In this document: one piece after another, positions 43,275 to 53,346 of the stretch
How the letters are laid out: each line of letters opens with the position of its first letter
How positions within the stretch are numbered: position 1 is the stretch's first letter
Assembly (NCBI RefSeq): GCF_007830265.1
Contig: NZ_VLKE01000001.1
Coordinates: 3,472,001-3,536,000, forward strand
Reading direction: 5' to 3'
From: Micromonospora olivasterospora
Lineage (GTDB): Bacteria; Actinomycetota; Actinomycetes; Mycobacteriales; Micromonosporaceae
DNA length: 64,000 nt
Program-made: the position numbers and the translations under genes
The notes under the pieces: model-generated
The model's database searches: none
What the model saw: the letters and a program-made list of their open reading frames with translations, nothing else
Told to the model about the DNA's origin: nothing

Positions 43275-44186
43275 ATGACCGCCCCCGCCGCATACCAGGT
43301 CTCCCACCTCGACGCACTGGAGGCGGAGAGCATCTTCGTGATGCGCGAGGTGGTCGCGGAGATGGAGCGGCCGGTGCTGCTCTTCTCCGGCGGCAAGGAC
43401 TCGATCGTGATGCTCCGGCTGGCCCAGAAGGCGTTCGCCCCGGCCAACATCCCCTTCCCGGTCATGCACGTCGACACGGGCCACAACTTCCCCGAGGTGC
43501 TGGAATACCGCGACCGGCGGGTGGCCGAGCTGGGCCTGCACCTGATCGTGGCGAGCGTTCCCGAGGCCCTGGCCAGCGGCCTGGTCCGCGAGTCGGGCGA
43601 CGGGATGCGCAACCGGATCCAGACCCCGGTGCTGCTGGACGCGGTGGAGAAGCACCGCTTCGACGCGCTGTTCGGCGGCGCCCGCCGGGACGAGGAGAAG
43701 GCCCGGGCCAAGGAGCGGGTGTTCAGCTTCCGTGACGAGTTCGGCCAGTGGGACCCGAAGAACCAGCGCCCCGAGCTGTGGGCGCTCTACAACGGGCGGC
43801 ACCACCCGGGCGAGTCGATCCGGGTGTTCCCGCTGTCCAACTGGACGGAGCTGGACGTCTGGCACTACATCGCCCGCGAGCGGATCCCCCTGCCGTCGAT
43901 CTACTACGCGCACGAGCGCGAGGTCATCGAGCGCGACGGCATGTTGTACGCGGTGAACGAGTTCTTCCGGCCCCGCGCGGGCGAGGAACGGTTCAAGGCG
44001 CAGGTGCGCTACCGGACGGTGGGTGACGCCTCCTGCACGGCGGCGGTCCGGTCGGACGCCGACACGGTGGAGAAGGTGATCGAGGAGGTGGCCGCGACGC
44101 GGATCACCGAGCGCGGCGCGACCCGCGGCGACGACCGGGTCAGCGAGGCCGCGATGGAGGACCGCAAGCGGGAGGGCTACTTCTGA
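43275..44186 (+). CDS. cysD: Sulfate adenylyltransferase subunit 2
   Basis: A 303-residue CysD, the catalytic half of ATP sulfurylase that makes APS from sulfate and ATP. The PP-loop LLFSGGKDSIVMLRLA (about residues 36-51), GGARRDEEKARAKER (about 135-149) and WTELDVWHYI are typical. The ATG at 43275 is used. Its stop overlaps the cysN start by one base (TGATG), which should couple the two subunits' synthesis. No cysC or cysH is present in the window. Confidence 0.96.
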   Translation: MTAPAAYQVSHLDALEAESIFVMREVVAEMERPVLLFSGGKDSIVMLRLAQKAFAPANIPFPVMHVDTGHNFPEVLEYRDRRVAELGLHLIVASVPEALASGLVRESGDGMRNRIQTPVLLDAVEKHRFDALFGGARRDEEKARAKERVFSFRDEFGQWDPKNQRPELWALYNGRHHPGESIRVFPLSNWTELDVWHYIARERIPLPSIYYAHEREVIERDGMLYAVNEFFRPRAGEERFKAQVRYRTVGDASCTAAVRSDADTVEKVIEEVAATRITERGATRGDDRVSEAAMEDRKREGYF

Positions 44187-45487
44187 TGAGCGTCGAGACC
44201 CTGGCCCCGGGGGCCGATGCGGCGTACCGGCCGATGGACCTGCTGCGGTTCGCCACGGCGGGCAGCGTCGACGACGGCAAGTCGACGTTGATCGGCCGCC
44301 TGCTGTACGACACGAAGTCGCTGTTCACCGACCAGCTCGCCGCGGTCGAGGCCGTGTCGGCGGCCCGGGGCGACGAGTACACCAACCTGGCGCTGCTCAC
44401 CGACGGCCTGCGGGCCGAGCGGGAGCAGGGCATCACCATCGACGTGGCGTACCGCTACTTCGCCACCCCGCGGCGGAAGTTCATCATCGCCGACACCCCG
44501 GGGCACATCCAGTACACCCGCAACATGGTCACCGGCGCCTCGACGGCCGACCTGGCGCTGATCCTGGTGGACGCGCGCAAGGGCCTGGTGGAGCAGTCCC
44601 GGCGGCACGCGTTCCTCTGCTCGCTGCTGCGGGTGCCGCACCTGGTCCTGTGCGTGAACAAGATGGACCTGGTCGACTGGTCGCAGGAGGTGTTCGAGCG
44701 GATCGCCGACGAGTTCACCGCGTTCGCGGCGAAGCTCGACGCGCCCGACCTGACCGTGGTGCCGATCTCCGCGCTCAAGGGCGACAACATCGTGGCCCGG
44801 TCGGAGAACATGCCCTGGTACGAGGGGCCGTCGCTGCTGCACCACCTGGAGCGGGTGCACATCGCCTCCGACCGCAACCTGGTCGACGTGCGGTTCCCGG
44901 TGCAGTACGTGATCCGGCCGCAGTCGACCACGGTCACCGACTACCGGGGCTACGCCGGCCAGGTGGCCTCGGGGGTGCTCAAGCCCGGCGACGAGGTGAT
45001 GGTGCTGCCGTCGGGCTTCACCAGCCGGATCGCCGCGGTGGAGACCGCCGACGGGCCGGTCGAGGAGGCGTTCCCGCCGATGTCGGTGACGGTCCGCCTG
45101 ACCGACGAGATCGACATCTCCCGTGGCGACATGATCTGCCGGCCGAACAACGCCCCGGCCGTCGCGCAGGACATCGAGGCGATGGTCTGCTGGATGGACG
45201 AGACCCGGCCGCTGCAGGTCGGCGGCAGGTACGCGATCAAGCACACCACCCGCTCGGCGCGAGCGATCGTCCGGGGCCTGCACTACCGGCTGGACATCAA
45301 CTCGCTGCACCGGGACGAGGCGGCCGGCGAGCTGAAGCTCAACGAGATCGGTCGGGTGCGGCTGCGTACGACGGTGCCGCTGCTCGCCGACGAGTACCGG
45401 CGCAACCGCACCACCGGCGGTTTCGTGATCATCGACGAGGCCACCAACCGCACCGTCGGCGCCGGGATGATCGTCGAGGCGTCCTGA
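44186..45487 (+). CDS. cysN: Sulfate adenylyltransferase subunit 1 (GTPase)
   Basis: A 433-residue translation-factor-like GTPase that drives APS synthesis in the CysDN complex. The G1 loop GSVDDGKSTLIGRLLYD (about residues 30-46), the G2/G3 elements EREQGITIDVAYR and DTPGHIQYTRNM, and the G4 NKMDLVD are intact. Its length matches CysN alone, so there is no fused APS kinase as in mycobacterial CysNC. A strong inverted repeat follows, facing the convergent galK. Confidence 0.96.
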   Translation: MSVETLAPGADAAYRPMDLLRFATAGSVDDGKSTLIGRLLYDTKSLFTDQLAAVEAVSAARGDEYTNLALLTDGLRAEREQGITIDVAYRYFATPRRKFIIADTPGHIQYTRNMVTGASTADLALILVDARKGLVEQSRRHAFLCSLLRVPHLVLCVNKMDLVDWSQEVFERIADEFTAFAAKLDAPDLTVVPISALKGDNIVARSENMPWYEGPSLLHHLERVHIASDRNLVDVRFPVQYVIRPQSTTVTDYRGYAGQVASGVLKPGDEVMVLPSGFTSRIAAVETADGPVEEAFPPMSVTVRLTDEIDISRGDMICRPNNAPAVAQDIEAMVCWMDETRPLQVGGRYAIKHTTRSARAIVRGLHYRLDINSLHRDEAAGELKLNEIGRVRLRTTVPLLADEYRRNRTTGGFVIIDEATNRTVGAGMIVEAS

Positions 45488-45523
45488 GGTCGGCGCCTTC
45501 TCGCGGTGCGAGGGGGCGCAGAT

Positions 45524-45571
45524 TCACGGGAATAGTGGCTGTTCGCGCGCGGATGGCCACTATTCGCGTGA
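45524..45571. terminator. Inverted repeat between cysN and galK
   Basis: TCACGGGAATAGTGGC and GCCACTATTCGCGTGA match in 15 of 16 positions as an inverted repeat around a 16-base loop. It lies between convergent genes and can terminate both. Confidence 0.75.
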
Positions 45572-45605
45572 GAGAGGGCGGGTGCGAGGACGCGTGCGCC
45601 CGGGG

Positions 45606-46846
45606 TCAGGCCAGGCGGCGGGCGCCCGGGGCCGGGGTGGCGCGGTGCAGGCCGGGTGCGCGGTAGCCGCGCTCCGCGTAGGCGGCCGTGACGGCGGCGG
45701 CCACCGCGTCGGCGCGGTCGGCGTCGACCAGGGCGAGGACGCAGCCGCCGAAGCCGCCACCGGTCATCCGGGCCCCGTAGGCGCCGGCCGCGAGGGCGGC
45801 CTCGACCGCGGTGTCGACCTCCGGCACCGTGATCTCGAAGTCGTCCCGCATCGACGCGTGCGAGGCGGTCAGCAGCGGGCCGGTGTCGCGGACGCGGCCG
45901 GCGCGCAGCAGTTCGACGGTGTCCAGTACGCGCTGGTCCTCGGTGACGACGTGCCGGACCCGGCGGCGGGTCTCGTCGTCGTCGAGCCGGGCCAGCGCGG
46001 CTTCCAGCCCGGCCGCGGGGACGTCCCGGAGCGCGGGCACGCCGAGCAGTCTGGCGGCCCGCTCGCAGGCGGCGCGGCGGGCGGCGTACTCGCCGTCGGC
46101 GTGCCGGTGCGGGGCCCGGCTGTCCACCACCAGCACGGCCAGCCCGGCGGCGGCCAGGTCGAACGGGATGTGCTCGATCGCCTCGGTGCGGCAGTCGAGG
46201 AACAGCGCGTGCCCGGCCCGGCACCGGATCACCGCCGACTGGTCCATGATCCCGGTGGGCGCGCCGACGTAGGCGTTCTCGGCGCGCTGGGCCAGCCGGG
46301 GCCGCCGCTCGGCCGGCAGGTCCAGCCCGCCGAGGTCGGCGAGGGCGGCCAGCACCGCCGCCTCCAGGGCGGCGGAGGAGGAGAGCCCGGAACCGAGCGG
46401 CACGTCGGAGGCGATCGCCAGCCGGGCACCGGGCACGTCGTGGCCGGCGTCGCGCAGCGCCCAGACCACCCCGGCGACGTACGCGGCCCAGCCGGTGACC
46501 CGGCCGGGCCCGGCGACCTCGTCGGCGCCGAAGGTGACCGTCTCACCGGACAGCTCCGACCAGACCGTCCACCGCGGCCCGTCCTGGCGGCCGGCGGCGA
46601 CGACGGTGCGCAGCGGCAGCGCGAACGGCAGCACGAAGCCGTCGTTGTAGTCGGTGTGCTCGCCGATCAGGTTGGCCCGGCCGGGTGCGGCCCAGCGGCC
46701 CGCCGGTGGCTCGGCGTACCGGTCGGCGAAGCCGGCGGCGGCGCGGTCGGCGACGTCGGCGACCGGGCCGGGGCGCGCGGGATCGGCCGCCGCGCGCGGG
46801 CGCGCGGCGGGGCCGCGGGAACGGTGGGGGGCGCGGCGTCGGTCAC
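45606..46846 (-). pseudogene. galK: Galactokinase with an apparent N-terminal frameshift
   Basis: From about 46770 downward a continuous frame encodes a full GHMP galactokinase: PGRANLIGEHTDYNDGFVLP (sugar-binding), LGSGLSSSAALEAAVLAAL (ATP loop), GIMDQ and ARMTGGGFGGC. No ATG, GTG or TTG occurs in this frame before the galE stop. The natural GTG at 46846, which shares GTGA with that stop, is in a different frame. One missing base between about 46760 and 46840, in very GC-rich sequence, would restore a protein of about 414 residues. Either a real N-terminal mutation or a sequencing error is possible. Together with galE it forms a Leloir-pathway operon. Confidence 0.75.
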
Positions 46847-47826
46847 GGGCGGTCCGGGAGTTGGGCGCGGTAGAAGGCCCAGGCGTCGCCGACCATGTCG
46901 TGCAGGGTCGGCTTCTCGGGTACCCAGCCCAGTTCGTCCCGGGCCAGCGCGGAGGAGGCGACCAGTTCGACGGGGTCGCCCTCCCGGCGCGGCGACACCT
47001 CCACGGGCACCGGGTGCCCGGTGACCTCGCGGACCACATCGACCACCTGCCGGTTGGTGAATCCCGCCCCGTTGCCGAGGTTGTAGATGCGGTGCCGGCC
47101 CGCGACGGCGGCGGTCAGCGCCAGCAGGTGGGCCCGCGCCAGGTCCTCGACGTGGATGTAGTCGCGGACGCAGGTGCCGTCGACCGTGGGGTAGTCGTCG
47201 CCGAAGAGCTGGAGCTTCTCCCGGCGGCCGGCGGCGACCTCCAACGCGATCGGGATCAGGTGGGTCTCCGGGGCGTGGCGCTCGCCGATGGCGTGCCCGC
47301 CGCGCAGGTACGCCCCGGCCACGTTGAAGTAGCGCAGGGACACGGCGGCCAGGTCGTGCCCGACGGCCTCGGAGGTGAGCGCCATGTCGACGGCGAGCTT
47401 GGTGGCCCCGTACGTGTTGGTGGGGGCCTTGACCGCGGTCTCCGGGATGGGCAGCTCGACCGGGTTGCCGTAGACGGCGGCGGTGGAGGAGAAGACCATC
47501 CGGGGTACGCCGGCCGCCCGGACCGCGTCGATCAGGGCCAGGGAGCCGACGGTGTTGTTGTGCCAGTACAGCTCCGGCTTCACCATCGACTCGCCGGCGG
47601 CGATCAGGGCCGCGAAGTGCAGCACGCCGTCGAAGCCCGAGCCCCGGGTGAGCACCCGGGCCGCCTCGTGGACCGGCGCGTCGACCCAGGTGGCCTCCGG
47701 GGCCAGGGCCTCGCGGTGCCCGGTGCGCAGGTCGTCCAGGACGACGACCTCATGCCCGGCGTCGAGCAGCATCCGGGTCACCACGCTGCCGATGTAGCCG
47801 GCGCCGCCGGTGACGAGCAGTTTCAC
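46843..47826 (-). CDS. galE: UDP-glucose 4-epimerase
   Basis: A 327-residue short-chain dehydrogenase-type epimerase interconverting UDP-glucose and UDP-galactose. The NAD-binding VTGGAGYIGSVVTRMLL starts at residue 5; the catalytic Ser/Thr and Tyr-Lys are in SSTAAVYG and YGATK (about residue 144). The ATG at 47826 is preceded by GGAGGGACC. Its stop overlaps the galK start as GTGA. With galU in this window it closes the UDP-sugar part of the Leloir pathway; no galT was seen. Confidence 0.96.
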   Translation of the reverse strand: MKLLVTGGAGYIGSVVTRMLLDAGHEVVVLDDLRTGHREALAPEATWVDAPVHEAARVLTRGSGFDGVLHFAALIAAGESMVKPELYWHNNTVGSLALIDAVRAAGVPRMVFSSTAAVYGNPVELPIPETAVKAPTNTYGATKLAVDMALTSEAVGHDLAAVSLRYFNVAGAYLRGGHAIGERHAPETHLIPIALEVAAGRREKLQLFGDDYPTVDGTCVRDYIHVEDLARAHLLALTAAVAGRHRIYNLGNGAGFTNRQVVDVVREVTGHPVPVEVSPRREGDPVELVASSALARDELGWVPEKPTLHDMVGDAWAFYRAQLPDRP

Positions 47827-47999
47827 GTCCGGTCCCTCCTACCTGGCCGCCTCGCCGCGACCGCTCGTGATCACCCTACGGCCGGCCGCGGCGCCCGTGC
47901 CGGTCGTCCTCGCCGCGCGATTCCATCACAAATAACCATGATCCAACAGATCTGAACATGGGCAGTGCTCGTACCCCGGCGATGTCTACCATCACTGTC

Positions 48000-49025
48000 A
48001 TGCGGGAAGCGGGCAGTCCCGGGCCCCGGCGGCGACCGCCGGGGCGGGCCCGACGCGAACCGGGTCCACTGGCCCGTACGGTCGCCCGGCTGGTGGTGCG
48101 GGCCGCCGACGCCGCGACGCGGCTGGTCACCGATCTGCTCGGGGCGAGCCCCGCCGCCGGCCGGGAGCGGATCAGCGAGGCGGAGCTGCGCGACCTGGTC
48201 GCCGCGAACACGGTCATCGACCCGGACGAGCGGCGGATCATCGACGAGGTGCTGGTGGCCGGGGCGAGCCTGGTCCGCGAGGTGATGATGCCCCGCACCG
48301 AGGTCGTCTTCCTCTCCGCCGGGCTGACCATCGCCGAGGCGGAACGGCTGGTACGGGCCGAGACCCACACCCGCTACCCGGTGGTCGACGGCACCCACGA
48401 CGACGTGGTCGGCTTCGTGCACCTGCGCGACGTGCTGCTGCGCCCCGACCTCGACCCGTGCACCACCGTGGGCGAGCTGACCCGGGAGGTCAAGCGGCTG
48501 CCCGGCAGCAAGCGGGTGCTGGCCGCGCTGACCGAGATGCGCCGCGAGCGGCACCACCTGGCGGTGGTGGTCGACGAGTACGGCGGCACGGCCGGCATCG
48601 TCACCCTGGAGGACCTGATCGAGGAGCTGATCGGGGAGATCCACGACGAGTACGACGCCGCCCCCGAGCCGCCGCTGGCCGGGCTGCCCGCCGTGGTCGA
48701 CGGCCGGCTCAACCTCGCCGACTTCGCCGAGCGGACCGGGCTGCGGCTGCCCGCCGGCCCGTACGAGACGGTCGGCGGGTACGTGATGGCCGCGCTGGGC
48801 CGGCTGCCCGTCCCGGGCGACGAGGTGCCGGTCGCTGTGGGGACGGCCGACGGGAACGGCCCGGGTCCCGAGGACCCGCCCGGCGGGTGGCTGCTGCGGG
48901 TGCTGACGCTGGAGGGCCGCCGGGTGGCCCGCCTCGGCGTCTCCGCGGTGCGCCTGCCCGAGCCGCGGCGGGAGGTCGCCGCGCCGGTGGCGGCGGCCGA
49001 GGCCCGACCCGCCGGCCCGTCATGA
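48000..49025 (+). CDS. CBS-pair / CorC_HlyC-type protein lacking DUF21
   Basis: A 341-residue protein with a tandem CBS pair (REVMMPRTEVVFLSAGLTIA to VVVDEYGGTAGIVTLEDLIEEL) and a C-terminal CorC_HlyC domain (LPAVVDGRLNLADFAERTGL, YETVGGYVMAALGRLPVPGD). The usual N-terminal DUF21 membrane domain is absent; only a basic N-terminus and one weakly hydrophobic helix remain, so this is a soluble or peripheral CorC-like member, linked to Mg/Co efflux or adenosyl-ligand sensing. The ATG at 48000 was preferred to 47958. The upstream 130 bases are unusually AT-rich for this genome. Confidence 0.8.
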   Translation: MREAGSPGPRRRPPGRARREPGPLARTVARLVVRAADAATRLVTDLLGASPAAGRERISEAELRDLVAANTVIDPDERRIIDEVLVAGASLVREVMMPRTEVVFLSAGLTIAEAERLVRAETHTRYPVVDGTHDDVVGFVHLRDVLLRPDLDPCTTVGELTREVKRLPGSKRVLAALTEMRRERHHLAVVVDEYGGTAGIVTLEDLIEELIGEIHDEYDAAPEPPLAGLPAVVDGRLNLADFAERTGLRLPAGPYETVGGYVMAALGRLPVPGDEVPVAVGTADGNGPGPEDPPGGWLLRVLTLEGRRVARLGVSAVRLPEPRREVAAPVAAAEARPAGPS

Positions 49026-50084
<1,059 letters not shown>

Positions 50085-50106
50085 CGGCCCCGGCGCGGCG
50101 GTACGG

Positions 50107-50688
50107 GTGGACGGGTCGGTGGCCGGAGGGGTGGCGCGGAGCGTGGATCGCAGGGACGGGGCGCCGACGGCCGGCGACACCATCCAGATCGGGATCGCGG
50201 TGGACATCCCCGAGCCGTGGGGCGGCATGCTCACCCGGCGCCGGATCGAGGCCGGCGACCCGCAGGTGGTTCCCGCGCACGTGACGCTGCTCGGTCCCAC
50301 CGAGATCCCGGTGGCCGCGCTGCCCGCCGTCGAACGGCATCTGGCCGCGGTGGCCGCCGCGCACCTGCCGTTCACTCTGCACCTGCGGGGCACCGGCACC
50401 TTCCGCCCGGTGACCCAGGTGGTCTTCGTGGCGGTGGCCGCCGGGATCAGCGAGTGCGAGCTGCTGGCCGCCGCGATCAGCGCCGCGCCCGAGCTGCACC
50501 GCGAGGCCCGCTTCCCGTACCACCCGCACGTCACCGTCGCGCAGGACGTGGCGCCGGAGGCGCTGGACAGGGCGTACGAGGACCTGGCGGACTTCTCGGC
50601 GATGTTCGAGGTGGACGCGTTCACCCTGTTCTCCCACAGCGGCCAGACCCGGTGGCAGCCGCGCCGGGACTTCCTCCTCGGCGCCTGA
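50107..50688 (+). CDS. 2'-5' RNA ligase-family phosphoesterase
   Basis: A 193-residue protein of the 2H phosphoesterase superfamily. The two catalytic HxT motifs are present: AHVTLLGP (about residue 58) and HPHVTVAQ (about 139). The family includes ThpR/LigT RNA ligases and cyclic-phosphodiesterases; the exact reaction is unknown. The GTG at 50107 is used, but an internal GTG near 50143 is possible because neither has a convincing ribosome site. It follows trpS by 22 bases and may be co-transcribed. Confidence 0.8.
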   Translation: MDGSVAGGVARSVDRRDGAPTAGDTIQIGIAVDIPEPWGGMLTRRRIEAGDPQVVPAHVTLLGPTEIPVAALPAVERHLAAVAAAHLPFTLHLRGTGTFRPVTQVVFVAVAAGISECELLAAAISAAPELHREARFPYHPHVTVAQDVAPEALDRAYEDLADFSAMFEVDAFTLFSHSGQTRWQPRRDFLLGA

Positions 50689-50817
50689 GCGGCGCCGGGT
50701 GGGCCGGGTCGGGCGCGGTGGATCGGGCGGGCGGCGGAAGCGCTTCCCGGCCGGGGCGCTCCGGCAGCCTACGGCGGGCCGCCGGTGCCACGGCGGCGGA
50801 TCGGCGAGGATGACGGC

Positions 50818-51741
50818 GTGAACCTGATGGGGCGGATCGAGTCCGGCATCGACCGGCGGGTGAGCTCCTGGCGCCATCGGTCGCGCACCTTCGACCACGT
50901 GTGGCGGGCCGGGGCGCTGTACGCCGAGATGCTGGGCGGGCGGCTCGCCGCGGCCATCGCCTACTACGGGTTCTTCGCGGTGTTCGCGCTCGCCCTGGTG
51001 GCGTACTCGGCGTTCGGGGCGGTCATCGAGGACAACGACGAGGTCAGCAGGGCGGCGGCCGACTTCCTCCGGGAGAACCTGCCCTTCCTGGATCCCGAGC
51101 AGATCGCCCGCAGCAGCAACACGGTCGGGGTGGTGGGCCTGATCATCCTGGCCTTCACCGGGATCGGCTGGGTCGAGGCGATCCGCTCGTCGCAACGGCT
51201 GATGTACGGGCTCAACCAGCAGCCGGGCAACTTCGTCGTACGCCGCCTGGTCGACCTGGCCGTCATGATCGGGATCTTCGTGTTGATCGGCGTGTCGGTG
51301 GCCGCCGTGGACGCGCTGGAGTCGGTGCTGCGCTTCCTGCTGCGCAGCACCGGCTCGCTCGGGCTGACCACGCTCAGCGCCGTGCTCAGCGTGGTGGTGA
51401 ACGTCGTGCTGGCCGCCGCGCTGCTGGTGGCGGTGCCCCGGCTGCGGATGAGCCGCCGCCGGCTGCGCCCGGTGGTGTTCACCGTCGCGGTCGGCATCAC
51501 CCTGCTGAACACGGTCGGGCGGTACTACGTGGTGCGGACGGAGCGCAATCCGGCGTACACGGTGGTGACGACGGCGGTCGGGCTACTGCTGTACCTGTAC
51601 CTGCTCAACCAACTCGTCCTGTTCGGCGCGGCGCTGGCCGCGACCAGCCCGTACGGTCGGGTGGTGGACCTGGCCCAGAAGCCGAGGCCCGCCGACCTCG
51701 ACGTCGAGAACGACCCGGGCGCGCCCGGGGGAGCGGGGTGA
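50818..51741 (+). CDS. YihY/BrkB-family membrane protein
   Basis: A 307-residue protein with six predicted transmembrane helices and the YihY signature LAAAIAYYGFFAVFALALVA near residue 45. The family is inner-membrane, of uncertain function (not RNase BN despite older names). The GTG at 50818 has GAGG upstream; an ATG three codons later is an alternative. Its C-terminal tail is cytoplasmic and charged. The GntR gene starts one base past the stop codon, so an operon is likely. Confidence 0.82.
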   Translation: MNLMGRIESGIDRRVSSWRHRSRTFDHVWRAGALYAEMLGGRLAAAIAYYGFFAVFALALVAYSAFGAVIEDNDEVSRAAADFLRENLPFLDPEQIARSSNTVGVVGLIILAFTGIGWVEAIRSSQRLMYGLNQQPGNFVVRRLVDLAVMIGIFVLIGVSVAAVDALESVLRFLLRSTGSLGLTTLSAVLSVVVNVVLAAALLVAVPRLRMSRRRLRPVVFTVAVGITLLNTVGRYYVVRTERNPAYTVVTTAVGLLLYLYLLNQLVLFGAALAATSPYGRVVDLAQKPRPADLDVENDPGAPGGAG

Positions 51742-51742
51742 C

Positions 51743-52123
51743 ATGGTGATCTCGGTGGACCCGGCCGGGCCCGTGCCGCCGTACGAGCAGGTGCGCGGGC
51801 AGCTCGCCGAGCAGATCGGGGACGGCCGGCTGCCGGTCGGCACCCGGCTGCCGGCGGTCCGGCAGCTCGCCGCCGAGCTGGGGCTGGCGGCGAACACGGT
51901 GGCCCGGGCGTACCGGGAGCTGGAGGCCGCCGGGCTGCTGGTGACCCGGGGCCGGCACGGCACGTTCGTCGCGCCCGGCCGGGACGACGCGGTGGACCGG
52001 TTGCAGCGGGCGGCGGCGGGCTACGCGGCTGAGGCCGCCCGGCTCGGGGTGGCGCCTGACGCCGCGTTGGCGCTGGTCCGGGCCGCCCTGGGCGCACAAT
52101 TCGGGCAATTGCCGCTCCCCTGA
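51743..52123 (+). CDS. Short GntR-family regulator (YtrA-like)
   Basis: A 126-residue GntR winged-helix regulator (PPYEQVRGQLAEQIGDGRLP and AAELGLAANTVARAYRELEA), with only a short C-terminal helical tail (about 45 residues) rather than a full effector domain, as in the YtrA subfamily that often controls ABC transporters. No such transporter is adjacent. The ATG at 51743 almost touches the yihY stop. The regulator's targets are unknown. Confidence 0.85.
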   Translation: MVISVDPAGPVPPYEQVRGQLAEQIGDGRLPVGTRLPAVRQLAAELGLAANTVARAYRELEAAGLLVTRGRHGTFVAPGRDDAVDRLQRAAAGYAAEAARLGVAPDAALALVRAALGAQFGQLPLP

Positions 52124-52149
52124 ACGTGAGAACCGACCATGATGAGCCC

Positions 52150-52596
52150 GTGGGCGCACTAGTGACGTTGGACCTGCCGGACGACTCGCCGATGTTCGGC
52201 CTGCCGTGGATCATCACCTTCGGTCCACTCGGCGACGCCGACGAGTGGGAGCCGGTGGTCTGCGGCCCGTACGAGCGGCTGCACGCGCTGGCCCTGGCCG
52301 AGGCGGTGGTGGCCGAGGAGCAACTGATGGCGGTGGTCGAGCCGCTGCTGCCGGCGCTGTCGCCCGACGAGATCCGCGGCGAGATCGCCGCCGCCCAGAT
52401 CGCCGCCGCGGACGAGACCACCCAGGTCGAGCAGGCCGACCTCTACGGCGACTTCGAGGACGTCATCGACGACGAGTTGGAGGCCGCCGCGGCGGAGGCG
52501 GACGAGCGGATCGGCCCGGCCGCCGCGCCGAGAGAGGCCGAGCTGCGGGCCGGCTTCCAGCGGATCGCGAAGCTGCTGGCCGAGAAGGGCCGCTGA
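52150..52596 (+). CDS. Acidic conserved hypothetical protein
   Basis: A 148-residue acidic protein. The conserved-looking N-terminus VTLDLPDDSPMFGLPWIITF, then DEWEPVVCGPYERLHALALA, is followed by long Ala/Glu helices (LSPDEIRGEIAAAQIAAADE, LEAAAAEADERIG). No membrane segment or known domain is found. GTG 52150 starts just before the conserved block; GTG 52126 is an alternative in the same frame. It follows the GntR gene and ends before a large palindrome at 52694-52768. Confidence 0.62.
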   Translation: MGALVTLDLPDDSPMFGLPWIITFGPLGDADEWEPVVCGPYERLHALALAEAVVAEEQLMAVVEPLLPALSPDEIRGEIAAAQIAAADETTQVEQADLYGDFEDVIDDELEAAAAEADERIGPAAAPREAELRAGFQRIAKLLAEKGR

Positions 52597-52693
52597 CGCG
52601 GCCGCGGCGACACCCGGATCGCGCGGCGCTCGGCGCGGGAAGCTGCTGACGCGAAACCACGGCGGACGCCCGGATCGCGCGGTGCTCGGCGGC

Positions 52694-52768
52694 GGGGTGC
52701 GCCGGAGGCCGACCCGCAACAGGGATCAAGCCTGACCGCCCGGAGCGGGTCGGCCTCCGGCGCACCCC
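52694..52768. repeat. Palindromic element with 24-base perfect arms
   Basis: The left arm (52694-52717) begins GGGGTGCGCCGGAGGCC and is perfectly complementary to the right arm (52745-52768), which ends GGCCTCCGGCGCACCCC. The 27-base centre includes GGATCAAGCCTGACCGCCCG. A related copy in opposite orientation is at 34468-34531, so it is a dispersed repeat. Its place between convergent genes also fits a bidirectional terminator. Confidence 0.85.
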
Positions 52769-52785
52769 AAACCCGGACCTGCGAC

Positions 52786-53106
52786 TCAGTGCAAACCGCC
52801 GAGGTTGAGCACGACCACCCCGGCGATGACAAGCCCGACGCCCACCACCTTGGCCACGCTGAGCGGCTCGCCGAGGAACGCGGCCCCGATCGCGACGATG
52901 GCCGCCGTGCCCAGCCCCGACCACATCGCGTACGCCACGCCGACGGGGATGTCCCGCACGGCCAGGGAGAGCAGCCCGAAGGCGGTCAGGTAGGCGACGG
53001 CCAGTCCGAGCGTCGGCCACGGCCGGGTGAACCCGTGTGTCGCCTTGAGCAGACTCGTGCCGACCACCTCGGCGGCGATCGCCGCCAGTAGGAACAGATA
53101 CGCCAT
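52786..53106 (-). CDS. Small multidrug resistance (SMR) transporter
   Basis: A 106-residue four-helix SMR protein. The invariant Glu in helix 1 (AIAAEVVGTSLLKATHGFTR, E13) and the AYAMWSGLGTAAIV and GEPLSV motifs are present. WSGLGT fits the drug-pump (Qac/EmrE) type more than the guanidinium-exporting SugE type. It works as a proton-coupled antiparallel dimer. The ATG at 53106 starts the first helix. The IS607-like element lies 240 bases upstream, beyond a normal promoter-sized spacer. Confidence 0.85.
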   Translation of the reverse strand: MAYLFLLAAIAAEVVGTSLLKATHGFTRPWPTLGLAVAYLTAFGLLSLAVRDIPVGVAYAMWSGLGTAAIVAIGAAFLGEPLSVAKVVGVGLVIAGVVVLNLGGLH

Positions 53107-53346
53107 GACATCGATTGTCTCCCGCCCGCTGGGTGCCGGCCGCTCCGTTCTCTGTGGACGGGTCCCGGCGCGACTCCAGCGGGCGCGCTGCCGGCACCGC
53201 GAAAGCTGTGGCCACCGCAGTCCACCGTGGACGCCGACGCCCCCGGGCGCACAGGGCGCCGGCGCCTCCAGTCCCCACCACAAGGACGAGTTAACTGCTG
53301 ACGTGTCAGTCAGCTCTAGTACTCATTGATCGGCTAGAGTGGCGGT

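Noticed and set aside
46654..47955. Plus-strand frame of about 430 codons opposite galE
   Set aside because: It is antisense shadow; galE on the minus strand has the complete NAD-binding and YxxxK motifs.
53107..53346. Guanidine riboswitch upstream of the SMR gene
   Set aside because: SMR genes are often guanidine-controlled, but I could not find paired ACGR-loop hairpins or a ykkC-like core in the 240 bases before the start.
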